Assembly: GCA_903813345.2 (NCBI GenBank)
Contig: CAIIXF020000003.1
Coordinates: 24,569,248 to 24,629,247 of the forward strand
Direction: 5' to 3'
DNA: 60,000 nucleotides
Source of the DNA: Owenia fusiformis
Taxonomy: Eukaryota > Annelida > Polychaeta > Sabellida > Oweniidae
This document shows positions 14,386 through 25,330 of the stretch, in pieces. How positions within the stretch are numbered: the first letter of the stretch is position 1; each line of letters starts with the position of its first letter. The position numbers and the translations under genes are program-made. The notes below the pieces were generated by a model, which was not told the DNA's origin, did no database searches, and was given only the letters and a program-made list of their open reading frames with translations.

Positions 14386-14553
14386 AATAGTAAAAGCACA
14401 GCGGCACCTGTAAAGTGGAACACCTCTGTAAATGGAACACTTTTGAGTCCCAAGACCAACTTACTGTTAAATGAACCTCTATAAGTTGAACACCTCCAAA
14501 ATGGAACACTTTTTAGAGGTACCAAAGTGTTCCACTTCAACAGGTTTTACTGT
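14386..14553. mobile_element. TA-flanked MITE, pogo/Tc1-mariner type, second copy
   Basis: This copy is inverted relative to the one at 33.9 kb. The reverse complement of its right end reads CAGTAAAACCTGTTGAAGTG, and the interior shares GTGTTCCA, AGAGGTACC and the TTGGGACTC motif. The left end has a small insertion in the terminal repeat. Confidence 0.75.
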
Positions 14554-15079
14554 TCAGCCAGCAAGCTTATACCTTATTACAAAAGTGAATCACTATAATG
14601 CAACATTATAACACTTACTGACATCTATAATATAGATTTTGATCAAAATTAGATTTAATGCCTCGTAGGAGATACATGTAATCTCGATTCATATCAAATA
14701 TTGGATGCTGAAATTTGTCCATAAAATGATAAGGATGAATAAATCCTATCATTTTGATATTAAAAGATATTTGACATGGCATGAATATCTTACACATTAT
14801 ATATTTAAGGATACTTTTTATTTAGAAAATGTTTCTAGAATATTTACATTCTTTGGATATTGTCTCTCCTATTTGATACATTCCTTCGTTGATTCAATTT
14901 TGCGATACTTCTGCTCATCATTGCTATTGCTTGTATACTCTTTTGTAGATTGATTAATGGTTTTCTATAATTGTATTGTATTTTTTTTACCACCAATGAA
15001 GGTGAGCAATACCTCTTGGGTATGCCCTGTATATGTACGGTCGTAATTTACGTAATTAATTAACATGGAAGATAGACCC

Positions 15080-15299
15080 AGAAACCCCTCCTTGAAAGAG
15101 CCCTGTGTTCTTTTATGTGCACTTATACATAGACATACAAGTACACACCACAGCCTTTTGTACGAGTTGCGGACCACTCAGTCAAACACCCTGAAGTACT
15201 TCACGCAAACAAGCAAATTTAGTCTTGCCTAAACCGGGGATCAAATCCGGGACCTATTGCGTAAGAGGTACCTGCACTACCGCTGAGCTACACGGGTGG
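15080..15299 (-). mobile_element. tRNA-derived SINE (minus strand)
   Basis: Read on the minus strand, an A-box-like TAGCTCAGCGGTAG (15290-15277) precedes a B-box-like GGATTTGATCC (15248-15238) at tRNA spacing. The flanks do not form an acceptor stem and the anticodon arm pairs poorly, so this is a tRNA-like head and not a tRNA gene. The downstream body, with AAAAGAACACAGGG near 15100-15120, fits a SINE. Confidence 0.65.
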
Positions 15300-15711
15300 A
15301 CTGCTGATCTAATAAGTTCAAAACAGTCACTCTATTTAGAGATAGAAGTGTGTGACTGTACATATATAGGCTTTACCAATATTGTTTCTTTACACATTAA
15401 ATTATTGTTTTGGATGCTGGGATTTGTCAACTTCGTTAACTCAGCTCCTTGGAACATAGTGAATACTGATCAAACCAAGATTTGAATTTGTTTCTTTATT
15501 TGATTGTCTTGAATACTCCCTTTTCTAGCTATCTTTGAATATATTTTGGCCATTATCTTTATGTTTATTACATACCAACATTCATTTCACATTTTAACTT
15601 TCAAACATGGGAAGTGGAAAAATAAATTTGGATCATTCAAAACATGAAAAGTCATATCCAATAGTTAGTGAAAACAGCTAATTTAGAATATTGGTTTTAT
15701 CTATGAATGAT

Positions 15712-16227
15712 ATTGTGATGGGCTTTGTATAAAAAACCTCCTACCTCATAGCCACCTACCCACATACGTGGGACAGGATACAGTCTTTGAAGGGTTCAGT
15801 TTTAAATATCTTATAGTTTATTAAGTCTTAGTTTATGAAGAATTATAGATGCATTTATAATGACTCTTGATAGCAAGTTTCTACTACATCCCAGCTGGGT
15901 TCGATTCCCACTCAGGGCATCGGATTTAGCACACTTTCTTTCAATTTCTTTATCTGGCTTGGACCTATGCTCGCGGTTGTTAGTTATTTATTCCCCTTGG
16001 GTGCCCTCGGGTCATTACATATTAAAATTCATCCATATGCCTTTATTTATGGATCTGTCATCTGTCTAGTCATAAAATAAAGCCATAATTGTAGAAATGT
16101 TATTAACTTGAGCTATTTTGAGATTTATAATCTTTAAAATTGAACCCTTCAATGACTGTATCATGTTCCACGTAGGTGGGTAGGTGGGTATGAGGTAGGA
16201 GGTTTTTTATCCAAAGCCATTGTGATG
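15712..16227. mobile_element. Mutator-like non-autonomous element with 9-bp TSD
   Basis: The element (15721-16218, 498 bp) is flanked by perfect 9-bp direct repeats ATTGTGATG at 15712-15720 and 16219-16227. Its terminal inverted repeats run about 85-90 bp, begin GGCTTTG and continue through AAAAAACCTCCTACCTCAT. Long terminal repeats starting with G plus a 9-bp duplication are typical of MULEs; the assignment is inference. No transposase is visible. The interior contains a tRNA B-box-like sequence, listed separately. Confidence 0.85.
15898..15914 (+). other. Isolated tRNA B-box-like motif inside the MULE-like element
   Basis: GGGTTCGATTCCCACTC matches the T arm of tRNAs, but no A box or acceptor stem is found nearby. 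It could be a SINE fragment captured by the surrounding element. Confidence 0.45.
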
Positions 16228-18158
16228 TTTTATCTACATTTCTGTTTTCCATCTCTTGCCTCTTATTCTTTCATGTTTATCAAGCATATAAAAACACTAG
16301 TCTTTACTTATTCAATGAAGATACTTTAATTGAGTAAGACTGCTACTAGGAACACATATGTTATGCAATCTTGTATTAGATAGTCAAGGGGATTAGGTCT
16401 GTTATGCTCGTTACACAGGAAGTTGAAGTTACTGTACCATGTAAACAAGGTCTACTGGATGTGTCATTTCAACCCTTCCTTATATCAATATTCGGGTATG
16501 GAAAGGTACATGACCTTGCATAAATTTCCTTTCTTTATCCCCATCATTTAACATAAACTGTTTAATGAAACACAGATTGAAATCCTGCGTGAAGGACTGG
16601 TGTGAAAAAGTCAACCCATCCCAGTGCGACCCAAGACCCCTTGCTTTCCGTGTGATTGCTAAATATATTGTGTGGTTCAAATAGGCCATCTTGCAGCCTT
16701 TATTTATATTTGTAAAATATGATTTATATATTTTGATATCTCATTATATATTAAAATATGATTATTCAACTGAACAAAGTTTGTAGGGATATAGAGAAGT
16801 CATCCATTCGTCCGTCCGTCCGTCAGTCAGTCAGTCAGTCCGTCCATCCGTCCGTCTGTCCATCCGTGCATCTGCCCATGCACATAAAAGTGTTTTTGAA
16901 AAATTGAATATGACTATCCATGGACAATTTTGAAGACAGAGCCCTGGGGCAGAGTGTAGTATACTGCACTATATTGAGGTCTGTTTCCTGCAAAACAATC
17001 TAAGCAGCAAAATGCTTTGGTAGCCATCAGAAGTTAGCCAACAAATATTGTTTAGAACATGCAATTTTATAATAAAATAAAAATATCATTTGCATCAAAA
17101 CCTATTATTTGCCATGAAAGGTAGTTTAATTTAAAAGGCTTTCCTTGATTGATGAAACTGAACTAATTTGACTGTAAACATACTATTCAAATAGAACTAC
17201 AGACAATGATAGCTTTGTCCTACCAATTAAATGATAAATTACCTCAAAATATCAGTTTCAAAAGATATCCTGAAATTAAAATATGTAATTGTTTAAAGAA
17301 TATTATATTTCAATTTCTTGAAAGAAGTATTTTATCCATTAAAACAGCAGACACAACAGTAAATTTACATTATTTAATTCTTTTAATTTTTTTAAAAGAT
17401 GAAACTTATAAAAAGGTTATTACATACCTTAAAATATGAAGTCTCTGTGTAAGCCTTTATGCTAATTAGATTCAATATATTCCAATTTGACAAATAAATA
17501 TTTAAAATTCAGGAAACGTGATATAATTCAGTTTACTGAGCATGGTGCAGCATGACTAGTTTATATACTGAGGTTACATGAGATGTAAGAACCAATCTGA
17601 TTTTGCAGTCACGATTTATTAAAGAGATTTATGATTTGGAACAAACTATACCATATTTTTACCAAGTGCGTATGCTGTTTGTGTGGGATTTCATTAATTG
17701 GCACTTAAGTTCTTCATTCACTTGGAGTCGCTGCTATTTGATGTTATTCCATGACATAGAATTCCTTGTCCAAAATGTTTCCCTGATCGTGATAACACCT
17801 TTAGTTTTCTAGAATTTTTTGGAAATCTTATTTCCTTTCAAAGTCATTAAATTATGTAAAAAGAGACATTGATTACTTATCCTATTCCTAGAACACAATT
17901 GTTTTATTTCTATTTAACAATCAAACCATTTCTTCCATGATTTCATTCATAGGTTCTTCTGATCTATGAGAGATATGAACAGATATGCAAATATTATTAT
18001 ACACAGTATGAAGTATTTGGATTTAACAATGTGAAAACAGGATGAAGTGAAACAAATGAAGAAGAAAATATGTTTTTATCATCCTTGTATCCTTAGAATA
18101 AGTTAAATTTTTCCTTGAATCTAAAATCTCCAACTAGCTAGGATACATTTCTCGTTTA
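16228..18158. other. No gene recognised
   Basis: Holds the tetranucleotide tract at 16.8 kb. The frames of 69-77 codons are unsupported. Confidence 0.6.
16790..16880. repeat. Degenerate (CCGT/CAGT/CCAT)n tetranucleotide tract
   Basis: GTCCGTCC units alternate with GTCA and CATC variants. The preceding AAAGTTTGTAGGGATATAGAG resembles the sequence before the larger CCGT tract at 22.7 kb, so the two are probably parts of one dispersed repeat family. Confidence 0.8.
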
Positions 18159-18363
18159 TTTATCATACGATAAAGGAATAAAGACCTAGATTTTATGATT
18201 TATTGGGTAAAACATGACCCAAAATTTTATTCTGCCCATTGTTAAAAGACTGAAATCGCGTAGCTATCGAGGTCTTTGGCAATGGCCAGAATAAAATTTG
18301 AGGTCATTATATTTGACATAAATCATAAAATCGAGGTCTTTGTTACTATTCTAATATGATAAA
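18159..18363. mobile_element. 205-bp foldback element
   Basis: Left arm TTTATCATACGATAAAGG pairs with right arm CTAATATGATAAA. Inside, GACCTAGATTTTATGATTTA and CAAAATTTTATTCTG also find reverse complements at matching distances around a centre near 18261. No coding capacity or clear target duplication. Confidence 0.75.
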
Positions 18364-18589
18364 CAGAAAAGAAACACAACAATTTGCATTTATGCATTTT
18401 AGCGGTCATATTGATACATACTCCAATATAGACCAGTAGATCAATTGTTTAAGCTATTGTGACATCACATATCATATTATTATATGTATAGAATTTATGA
18501 TATCACATAGCCATTCATATCATGATCACTTTCCAGAAGAGTCAACAACACAGAATATATCCTGTGTCAAGGTCTGATGCAAAAGTCTA

Positions 18590-18665
18590 CCCAATCGGGA
18601 CTTGAATTCACACCATTTCAATTACTGCTTGAATGCTCAATCAATGAGTTACGGGACAATCCCAC
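18590..18665 (-). mobile_element. Degenerate tRNA-derived SINE head
   Basis: On the minus strand, TAACTCATTGATTGAG (A-box-like, 18652-18637) is followed by GAATTCAAGTCCCG (B-box-like, 18610-18597). The body may continue to lower coordinates to about 18540. Confidence 0.5.
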
Positions 18666-19245
18666 TTTTCCATAACTAACATTGCATTTATAGCATTGCT
18701 AACATCTAGAATTTCTTGAGTTCATTATGTTATCTTTTCAATTACATGTACAATGTTGTGATGTGATTATCAATAAACAAAAGAAAAACAACCACGAAAC
18801 AACATTTCAAAAACAACATTCAACACTCAATATTGTTCCATTGAACCAGTCCATCAGTTTACAATCTCATCATATATTTCAAAAAGAAAATGATCAGAAC
18901 ACAAACATCAGGTCATAGACATTGTTTCTCCTAGTGCTTGGATTACAGGCAGGAATTTTAACAAGATAAATGACCATATATCATTGTCAGTTTATACATA
19001 ATCTCCTGTCAGAAGATGCGATAAGATATTTATTGTCCACTAGAACAGAGAGCATCTGAGGTAAATGGGACTTCCATCAAAGATGTTTCTCAAGCAATTA
19101 AGAAGAATTCAAGTGTTGTGCTATAGGCCAAATGTATTATTTATTATTCTCATGTGGAGTCCTTCATTGGTTTATTTTCACAATTAATGAAGCTTTCAGG
19201 TGATACAAAGGGGTTGTCTCTTAAAAAGGACATAAGGCACATAAT

Positions 19246-19320
19246 GCTGTTAAGCTAAGTTCAAATAAAGCTAAAGTCACACCAACGGCGCTCTGATGGC
19301 GCTTTAAAGCGGCGTGCAAA
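19246..19320. repeat. Diverged copy of the GCTAAGTTCACACC palindrome
   Basis: TTAAGCTAAGTTCA, TCACACCAACGGCGCT and GATGGCGCTTT match the compact palindromic element at 31.9 kb, but with a small internal insertion and no matching right end. Confidence 0.55.
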
Positions 19321-20051
19321 GATTGTTTTAAGATACTAAACGTGTTCCCCTTATGCAGGTTTCACTGTATCACATAGTATTATATTTTTGTTGTATATCC
19401 CCATGTGATGAAACAGTACAAAATACTGTGATGAAACAGTTAATCTACCTCTTTAATTTTGATTCGCAATATTTAGAAATAGATATGTCGATTTTGTGAG
19501 AAAGGAGCTATCTCAAATATGGGGAACTTAAGATGTTTTGATTAATCAAAGAAATTAGAAAATGTATCCTATGGGGGATTGCATTGAATGTATTAGGAAA
19601 CTTACAATTGCTGGACATTTATCCATGTTCTATCACATGTACTTAGGCATTAATAAATCTTGAGGCTTGTGATCATGAGCTGTAGAATGATAGGATTGAT
19701 GTCCAATGATTGGAGAAATGCAATTACTGAACTCACAGTTAATCCTTTCAGTCAATGTTCCTTCCTTGTTATTAATTGACAGCCATCAGCCAAAGGATAT
19801 ATTTCTTAGATTACAATATAGTTTCAATCTTTCAATCAATTTCAATACTTCCTGAAAACCTGCACTGCTTTTGTTTCTGTTTGTCCCCAAGTGTCACTAG
19901 AAGATGTTAATAGGTCAAGGTTTGAGTAAAGGTCAAGGTCATCTCAAAGGTAAATACATTGGTATTTTATTTTTTTACATTGTTACAATAAAGCATGTAC
20001 CCCAGAGATAATTTTTTTATTGTATATTTTTGTATAGAAAGGGTCATCCCC

Positions 20052-20141
20052 AGTTGGATTGTATATTAGGTTTATCATTTGGAATGATATATTATTTGTA
20101 TGATTTCTCATGATAAACCCAATAAACAATCCCACTGTATG
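20052..20141. repeat. Imperfect 90-bp palindrome
   Basis: GGATTGTATATTAGGTTTAT on the left pairs imperfectly with ATAAACCCAATAAACAATCC on the right. It is probably a short MITE. Confidence 0.5.
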
Positions 20142-21589
20142 CATAATCTCTATGTAACCATTATATTGAAAACAGTATTATCCTACAAACCAGAGCAGAT
20201 GTGGTTGCTTGCCTTACTTATTAGTTAGTCAGTTATAAACCATTTCTTATTTAAACCTACTTTATTCATTAATAGAGTTTGTGCTTTATTAGGCTGTTTT
20301 GTATTTGTCCACTCTTGATTATTTTCTACATTTTCTGTTCCCACCAAACAAAGTTCATATCGAGAAGTTGTCATTCTGTTCTTCTTATCCATCTGTATGT
20401 CTGTCCAGGTAACATATCAAATACCAATTTGTAGATCTGGTTAAAGTTTTAGAGTTTGATACTTTGTGGAGTTCCAATGTGGCAGTACTTTTCAGCTTTT
20501 GATTATACCACTTTGGGGCAAAATTTTATACGCAAATGCCTTAGGACATCTTTTTAAGAAGAAATTTCTGTGATAGCTGCTGAATTTAAAATGTCTACCA
20601 TTTTTAAAGAAATAATGTAATATTGATGACTTAAATACCAGATATGACATTTTGTCCAAATTTTATTTCAAATGTCTTATGTCTTATATTAGAACAGGAT
20701 CTCAGGTCAAGAAAAAGTTTTTCAATCTGGCCACTCCACTGATATTTAAAATTCATATTTAAAATCCATTTCTTAATTCTATGGAGAAGGGATTGGCATT
20801 CCTGGACCTCAGCGATGATGTGACAGAAACAGAAATATATATATCCATTCGTCTCGTCTCGAGGTCTTCATTTGTATGCCACCACTGCTTCTCTATGCAT
20901 TTATCCATGTAATCAGATGTATTCATTGGAACTCTGGGTTTAATGAAGATCAGTTACAGCTATGCACCCTTATTATATATTTCTGATTTTAGAACAAATA
21001 AAGCAAACTATTGATTGATGTGGTCAAAGATAAATGAACGTGTCATTCAAATTAAATGTTCTATTTTCTTTTGATATAACCATATCATTTTATTTAAGAA
21101 AATGATTTTAAAAACATGAAGCACTTTCTAAGGGAACCAATAAATTTGCTTAAATCTACAGAACTTGATTAGCTGACACTTCATTTCAAAGGTGCAATTT
21201 TTCTGACTAGGTGAGTAGGTTAAAGCAAAAATTCCATGCTTGACCTGGTAACCCTGATGTTTCTACAAATATTCCATTCATTTGTTGGAAACACTAAAAT
21301 ATATTCTACCCTTCTGCAATCTGAGATAGTGAACATGTTGAGGCATGTTTAGTGTAAAAAATATTTTATATCATAAAGATATTTTTATCCCATGTTGGGG
21401 TATTGAAGAAGAGAGGAATTGTTTCAACTACTAAATTGAACAACAGATTATTTTCATTTATGCACAGTGAATGTTATGTAATAAAGGATTGGTGTCACAT
21501 TTTTCTCATTGTCAATTTAATGGTCATCTTTTGTTTGAATTGTAACAATGTAATTTGAAATAGATTACTTTTCTCAATATTGTTTTAGA

Positions 21590-21990
21590 AAACACATCAG
21601 ACACTTATTTTTGTTCTTGGTATCATATGTTCAGAATGAAATGAAACATCTATCCAAACCTCATTGGAACAAATGACATAAACGCAATGTGTTTAGGTCT
21701 CTCAATATTGTAATTGTACAAAGGAAAGTTTGGTTGATTTAAAAAAAGTATCTTTATGTTAATGAAATAACAGGTTTATCTTAATTTTTATCTATTTTAG
21801 GGTTTTTTGTTTTAATTTTTGAATACTTTTTGTTAAATCAACCAAAATTTCCTTTGTATAACTATAATATTGAGAGGTCTAAGAAAATGTTGTTTATGTT
21901 ATTTTGTTCCAACAAGCTTCGGAAAAATATTTTATTTCATTCTCAAGAATTGGTAAAAAGGAACAAAGAACAATTGCACTAAAAAACAAA
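21590..21990. mobile_element. About 400-bp foldback element
   Basis: CTCTCAATATTGTAATTGTA and AAAGGAAAGTTTGGTTGATT on the left return as reverse complements after a loop of about 85 bases (AATCAACCAAAATTTCCTTT, then ATAATATTGAGAGG). Weaker pairing continues outward past the GTTCCAACAAGC region. Arms are about 150 bp. Confidence 0.7.
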
Positions 21991-22659
21991 AAATGTTAAC
22001 AGAAACAGTTATGTAAAGTATATATAAATTATTTTTGCATTAAATTGTTGTTTATCAGTCAACATTACATACAGGACCGTGTTTCTTTACAGAATGTTTT
22101 CAATAATTGGTTTTTGAGAAAAACCTTGTTGAATTCAGTTCACCATATCGATACCAGTCCTTTAATTTGTATGTTTTGTATAATATTTTGTTTAAAGAAT
22201 ATTCAAAATTGGAATATCATAACACTAGAAATACCATTACTAGATATTTTTCTTCAAAAATATGATATCCTGACATTAATGTAGCCTTAACAGCTGAACA
22301 CTCATCATGATCATGTCAATGTCTCCTAGCTATAACTTGGAGACATCTATTTGAAGTAAATCAGTTAAAAACAGGATTTCAACAAAGAGCCCTTTCAAAG
22401 ATGTGGAAAACATCACCATTTGGAAGAAAATATTAATGATTTAAAAAAAATTGGTAAAAAATACCCCTTGTTATGTTCTACAACTGATTTTTTATGCCAC
22501 ATAGTTTTCAGATTTTGAAATATATCTTGTAAAAGCTCTTGGAAAATATGGAATAATAAAACGGAAGGATTATAATCATTTTTAGCATATACAAGTCATC
22601 CTTCAACTTGAGAATTCCATTTTTATCATGGGACATCTGATTTAAGCTTTTCAAATGAG

Positions 22660-22771
22660 ATGTAATTATCCCATCGAACGAAGTTCGGAGGGATATAGGG
22701 AACGCCTCCGTCCGTCCGTCCGTCCGTCCGTCCGTCCGTCCGTCCGTCTGTCCGTCCGTCCGTCCGTCCGG
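22660..22771. repeat. (CCGT)n microsatellite with conserved leader
   Basis: A leader, GTTCGGAGGGATATAGGG, is followed by about 17 CCGT units with one CTGT variant. Open frames across it on both strands simply read the tetranucleotide and are not genes. The sequence after it (GGCAATAACTCAAATACCG) begins the downstream satellite-like family. Confidence 0.9.
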
Positions 22772-23447
22772 GCAATAACTCAAATACCGTTGGCCCGATT
22801 TTGTTCATACTTTGTACACATATACCCTATGGGGATAGAAGTTCTGCTCGAAAGCCGATTTTCAAAATGGCCGCTCATTTCAAAATGGTGGCCATTTTAG
22901 TGCCGAATTTAAAGTAATTAAGGTGCAATATGTAAAACTGTAATAGCGATATGTTTTAGATGTAAAAAAATTATATAGGACATTAATAAAGCTAGAAATG
23001 TAGATATTAAAGAAGCACATGGCAGCCATCTTGAAAAATGGCGGCCTTTACTCGTTATTTTACGATTTTTGGTGTAACTCGAAAAATAGTGGAGGGATTT
23101 TGTTCATATTTGGTATGTGAATACTATAAACATTGCACACTGTCTAAAGACACTTTTGGTAGATGGTGGCTATTTTAAAAAATGGCCGCCATTTTGAAAA
23201 ATGGCCGCCATTTTGAAAAATGGCCGCCATTTTAACCTATTTTACTATAACTCGAAAAGTAGTGAAGCAATTTTGTTCATATTTGGTATGTGAATACTAT
23301 AAGGATGCCACACTGTCTAATGACACTTTTGGTAGAAGGCGGCCATTTTTCAAAATGGCCGCCATTTTAACGTATTTTACTATAACTCGAAAAGTAGTGG
23401 AGCGATTTTGTTCATATTTGGTATGTGAATACTAAAAGCATGACACA

Positions 23448-25030
23448 CTATCCCAGTACTGTCAACCCCCAAAGATTTTCTCGCGGGACAGATTTTTTAG
23501 ACCGAGTGCCCAAAATTCGCGGGATTTTGCGGGACATCTACTAAATTCGCGGGATTTCGCGGGACATTTAAGGGATTTGCGTGATTGCGCTTATAGGCCA
23601 ATTTTTTTTTATCAAATTCGCGAGATTTCGCGGGACCATTCGAGGGACAAACACCCTAATTGCGGGACAGTTAACAGGTTTACCAGCAAAAACTTCATAG
23701 AGGGACAGATTTTCTAGAAAAAGTGCCCTAAATTTGCGGGATTTCGCGGGACATCCACCTAAATTTGCAGGATGTCCCGGGACATTCAAGGGATTTGGGT
23801 GATTTGGACTAATGTAAAAGCGTGTAAAAGTACTTGAATCAAACTTTCAGATAGTGATTAATCAAATATAATGCACCGTTACATTGTAACTTAAATAAAC
23901 GTCAACATAATTTCACAAAATACGCATAGAAATATTATTAAACTTTATTGTAATTTATCAAAAACAAAAACCATGCTTCGGGTGTGAGTATCATAATCTA
24001 ACACGAAATTCAAAAATTTGGAACAATACTTTGCACTTCTCTGCTTCTGGCGTCGTGACCAACTACTACCATACTGTAGGCATGGGCTTTCAATTGAAAG
24101 CCCATGATATAGGGGTTCGATTAATCTACATCAAATTATAGGGAATGAGGTTACTTTTCTAGATAGGGTTTGTAGAAAAAACCGGGTACCGGGTAGTAAA
24201 TCCTCCATGCTGGGTTCAAACTTGGTACCCGGTCGAAAAAAACGGGTACCCAAAAAACGAAATATACGAATATACAACATAATTAGATCATTAGAAAACG
24301 TGTAAGATTTGTTTTGAATTTACAAAAATGTAACTTCCTTCAAAATTGAGCTAGAAGCTTCAAATAAAAAGCATTTTAAGCCTCTTTTCTTCCTCTATCA
24401 TCATGGTCATATTTCCATTGGTAATGATGGGGGAGGGGGTGTAAATCCAAAACAAATCTTACACGTTTTCTGATAATCTAATTATGTTATACTCGTATAT
24501 TCGTATTTTTCATTTCTTGGGTACCCGTTTTTTGACCGGGTACTGGGTACCAAGTTTGAACCCAGCATGGAGGATTTACTACCCGGTACCCGGTTTTTTC
24601 TACAAACCCTTTCTAGATATCAGCGTCCATTTATTGTAACTCGCGTTTGCTAACATTTGCTCAGTTCTGAGATGAAGGCCACACGGATAGTAAAAAGGCC
24701 AACGTTGGAACTATTTGTGACCTACATCCCTATTGTCGTAATTAAAATGAAAGTTGAACCCTTCCTCTTTATTTTGATACCAAACAACAGCATGCTAGGT
24801 ACATAAAATTTGGTAAACTTTACTCCTCAAAAGTGCAAAAACTTAGCTTCTTATATAAGATAAGATAATCACCATATAGGGGATTGCAACAATTTCGGAA
24901 ATTCGCGGAGGTCGAAAGCCACATTTGCGGGACTTCGCGGGACATTGCGGGACACGCGAATTAGCCTAATTTTGGTCGAATTCGCGGGATAATCCCGCCA
25001 TTCGCGGGACACTTGACAGCTCTGCTATCC
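23448..25030. mobile_element. 1.57-kb non-autonomous DNA transposon inside the array
   Basis: The element (23454-25024) is flanked by direct repeats CTATCC (23448-23453, 25025-25030), and joining the flanks restores an array unit. Ends are CAGTACTGTCAA and, reverse-complemented, CAGAGCTGTCAA. Both ends carry many GCGGGAC/GCGGGAT motifs. The CAG..CTGTCAA ends look hAT-like, but the visible duplication is 6 bp, not 8, so the superfamily is unsure. No transposase frame is visible. A second element is inserted at 24165. Confidence 0.8.
24157..24618. mobile_element. 446-bp foldback MITE, hAT-like, nested
   Basis: The element (24165-24610) has perfect 8-bp direct repeats TTCTAGAT on both sides. 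The outer 65 bp of the two ends are exact reverse complements, starting AGGGTTTGTAGAAAAAACCG. Weaker pairing continues to about 160 bp per arm around a unique loop at about 24325-24437. An 8-bp duplication fits the hAT superfamily. No coding capacity. Confidence 0.9.
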
Positions 25031-25330
25031 TATGACACTTTTAGTAGAAGGTGGCCATTTTGAAAAGAATTTTGAAAAATGACCGCCATTATATTTTATA
25101 ATAATTCGAAAAGTATTGAAGCGATTTTGTTCATATTTGGTATGTGAATACTGTAAGCATGGCACACTGTCTAATGACACTTTTGGTAGAAGGCGGCCAT
25201 TTTAACGTATTTTACTATAACTCGAAAAGTAGTGGAGCGATTTTGTTCATATTTGGTATGTGAATACTATAAGTATGGCAAATGGTCTAATGACACTTTT
25301 GGTAGAAGGTGGCCATTTTGATTAATGCCT

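Larger units (their letters stand above)
18666..21589. other. No gene recognised
   Basis: Contains two short palindrome fragments and a TCAAGGTCA motif near 19936 of the type bound by ERR/SF-1-like nuclear receptors. A single such motif is weak evidence for regulation. Confidence 0.5.
22772..25330. repeat. Tandem array with ATGGCCGCCAT palindromes, split by an insertion
   Basis: Units contain TTTTGTTCATATTTGGTATG, then a GACACTTTTGGTAGAAGG-like segment, then GGCCGCCATTTT. Landmarks recur near 23096, 23270, 23403, 25123 and 25239, with a diverged leading copy near 22797. Spacing varies from about 116 to 172 bp because the number of palindromes between landmarks varies; three stand in a row at about 23180-23235. 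The array is interrupted from 23454 to 25024. Confidence 0.85.

Noticed and set aside
15223-15299. Functional tRNA gene on the minus strand
   Set aside because: A and B boxes are present, but acceptor and anticodon stems do not pair; it fits a SINE head.
19930-19950. Nuclear-receptor response element (TCAAGGTCA)
   Set aside because: A single 9-bp match in intergenic DNA, inside a region with repeated AAGGTCAAGG-like sequence; not enough to call a regulatory site.
22508-22900. Frames with Asp/Gly/Arg/Thr or Pro/Ser/Val repeats on both strands
   Set aside because: They read the (CCGT)n microsatellite.
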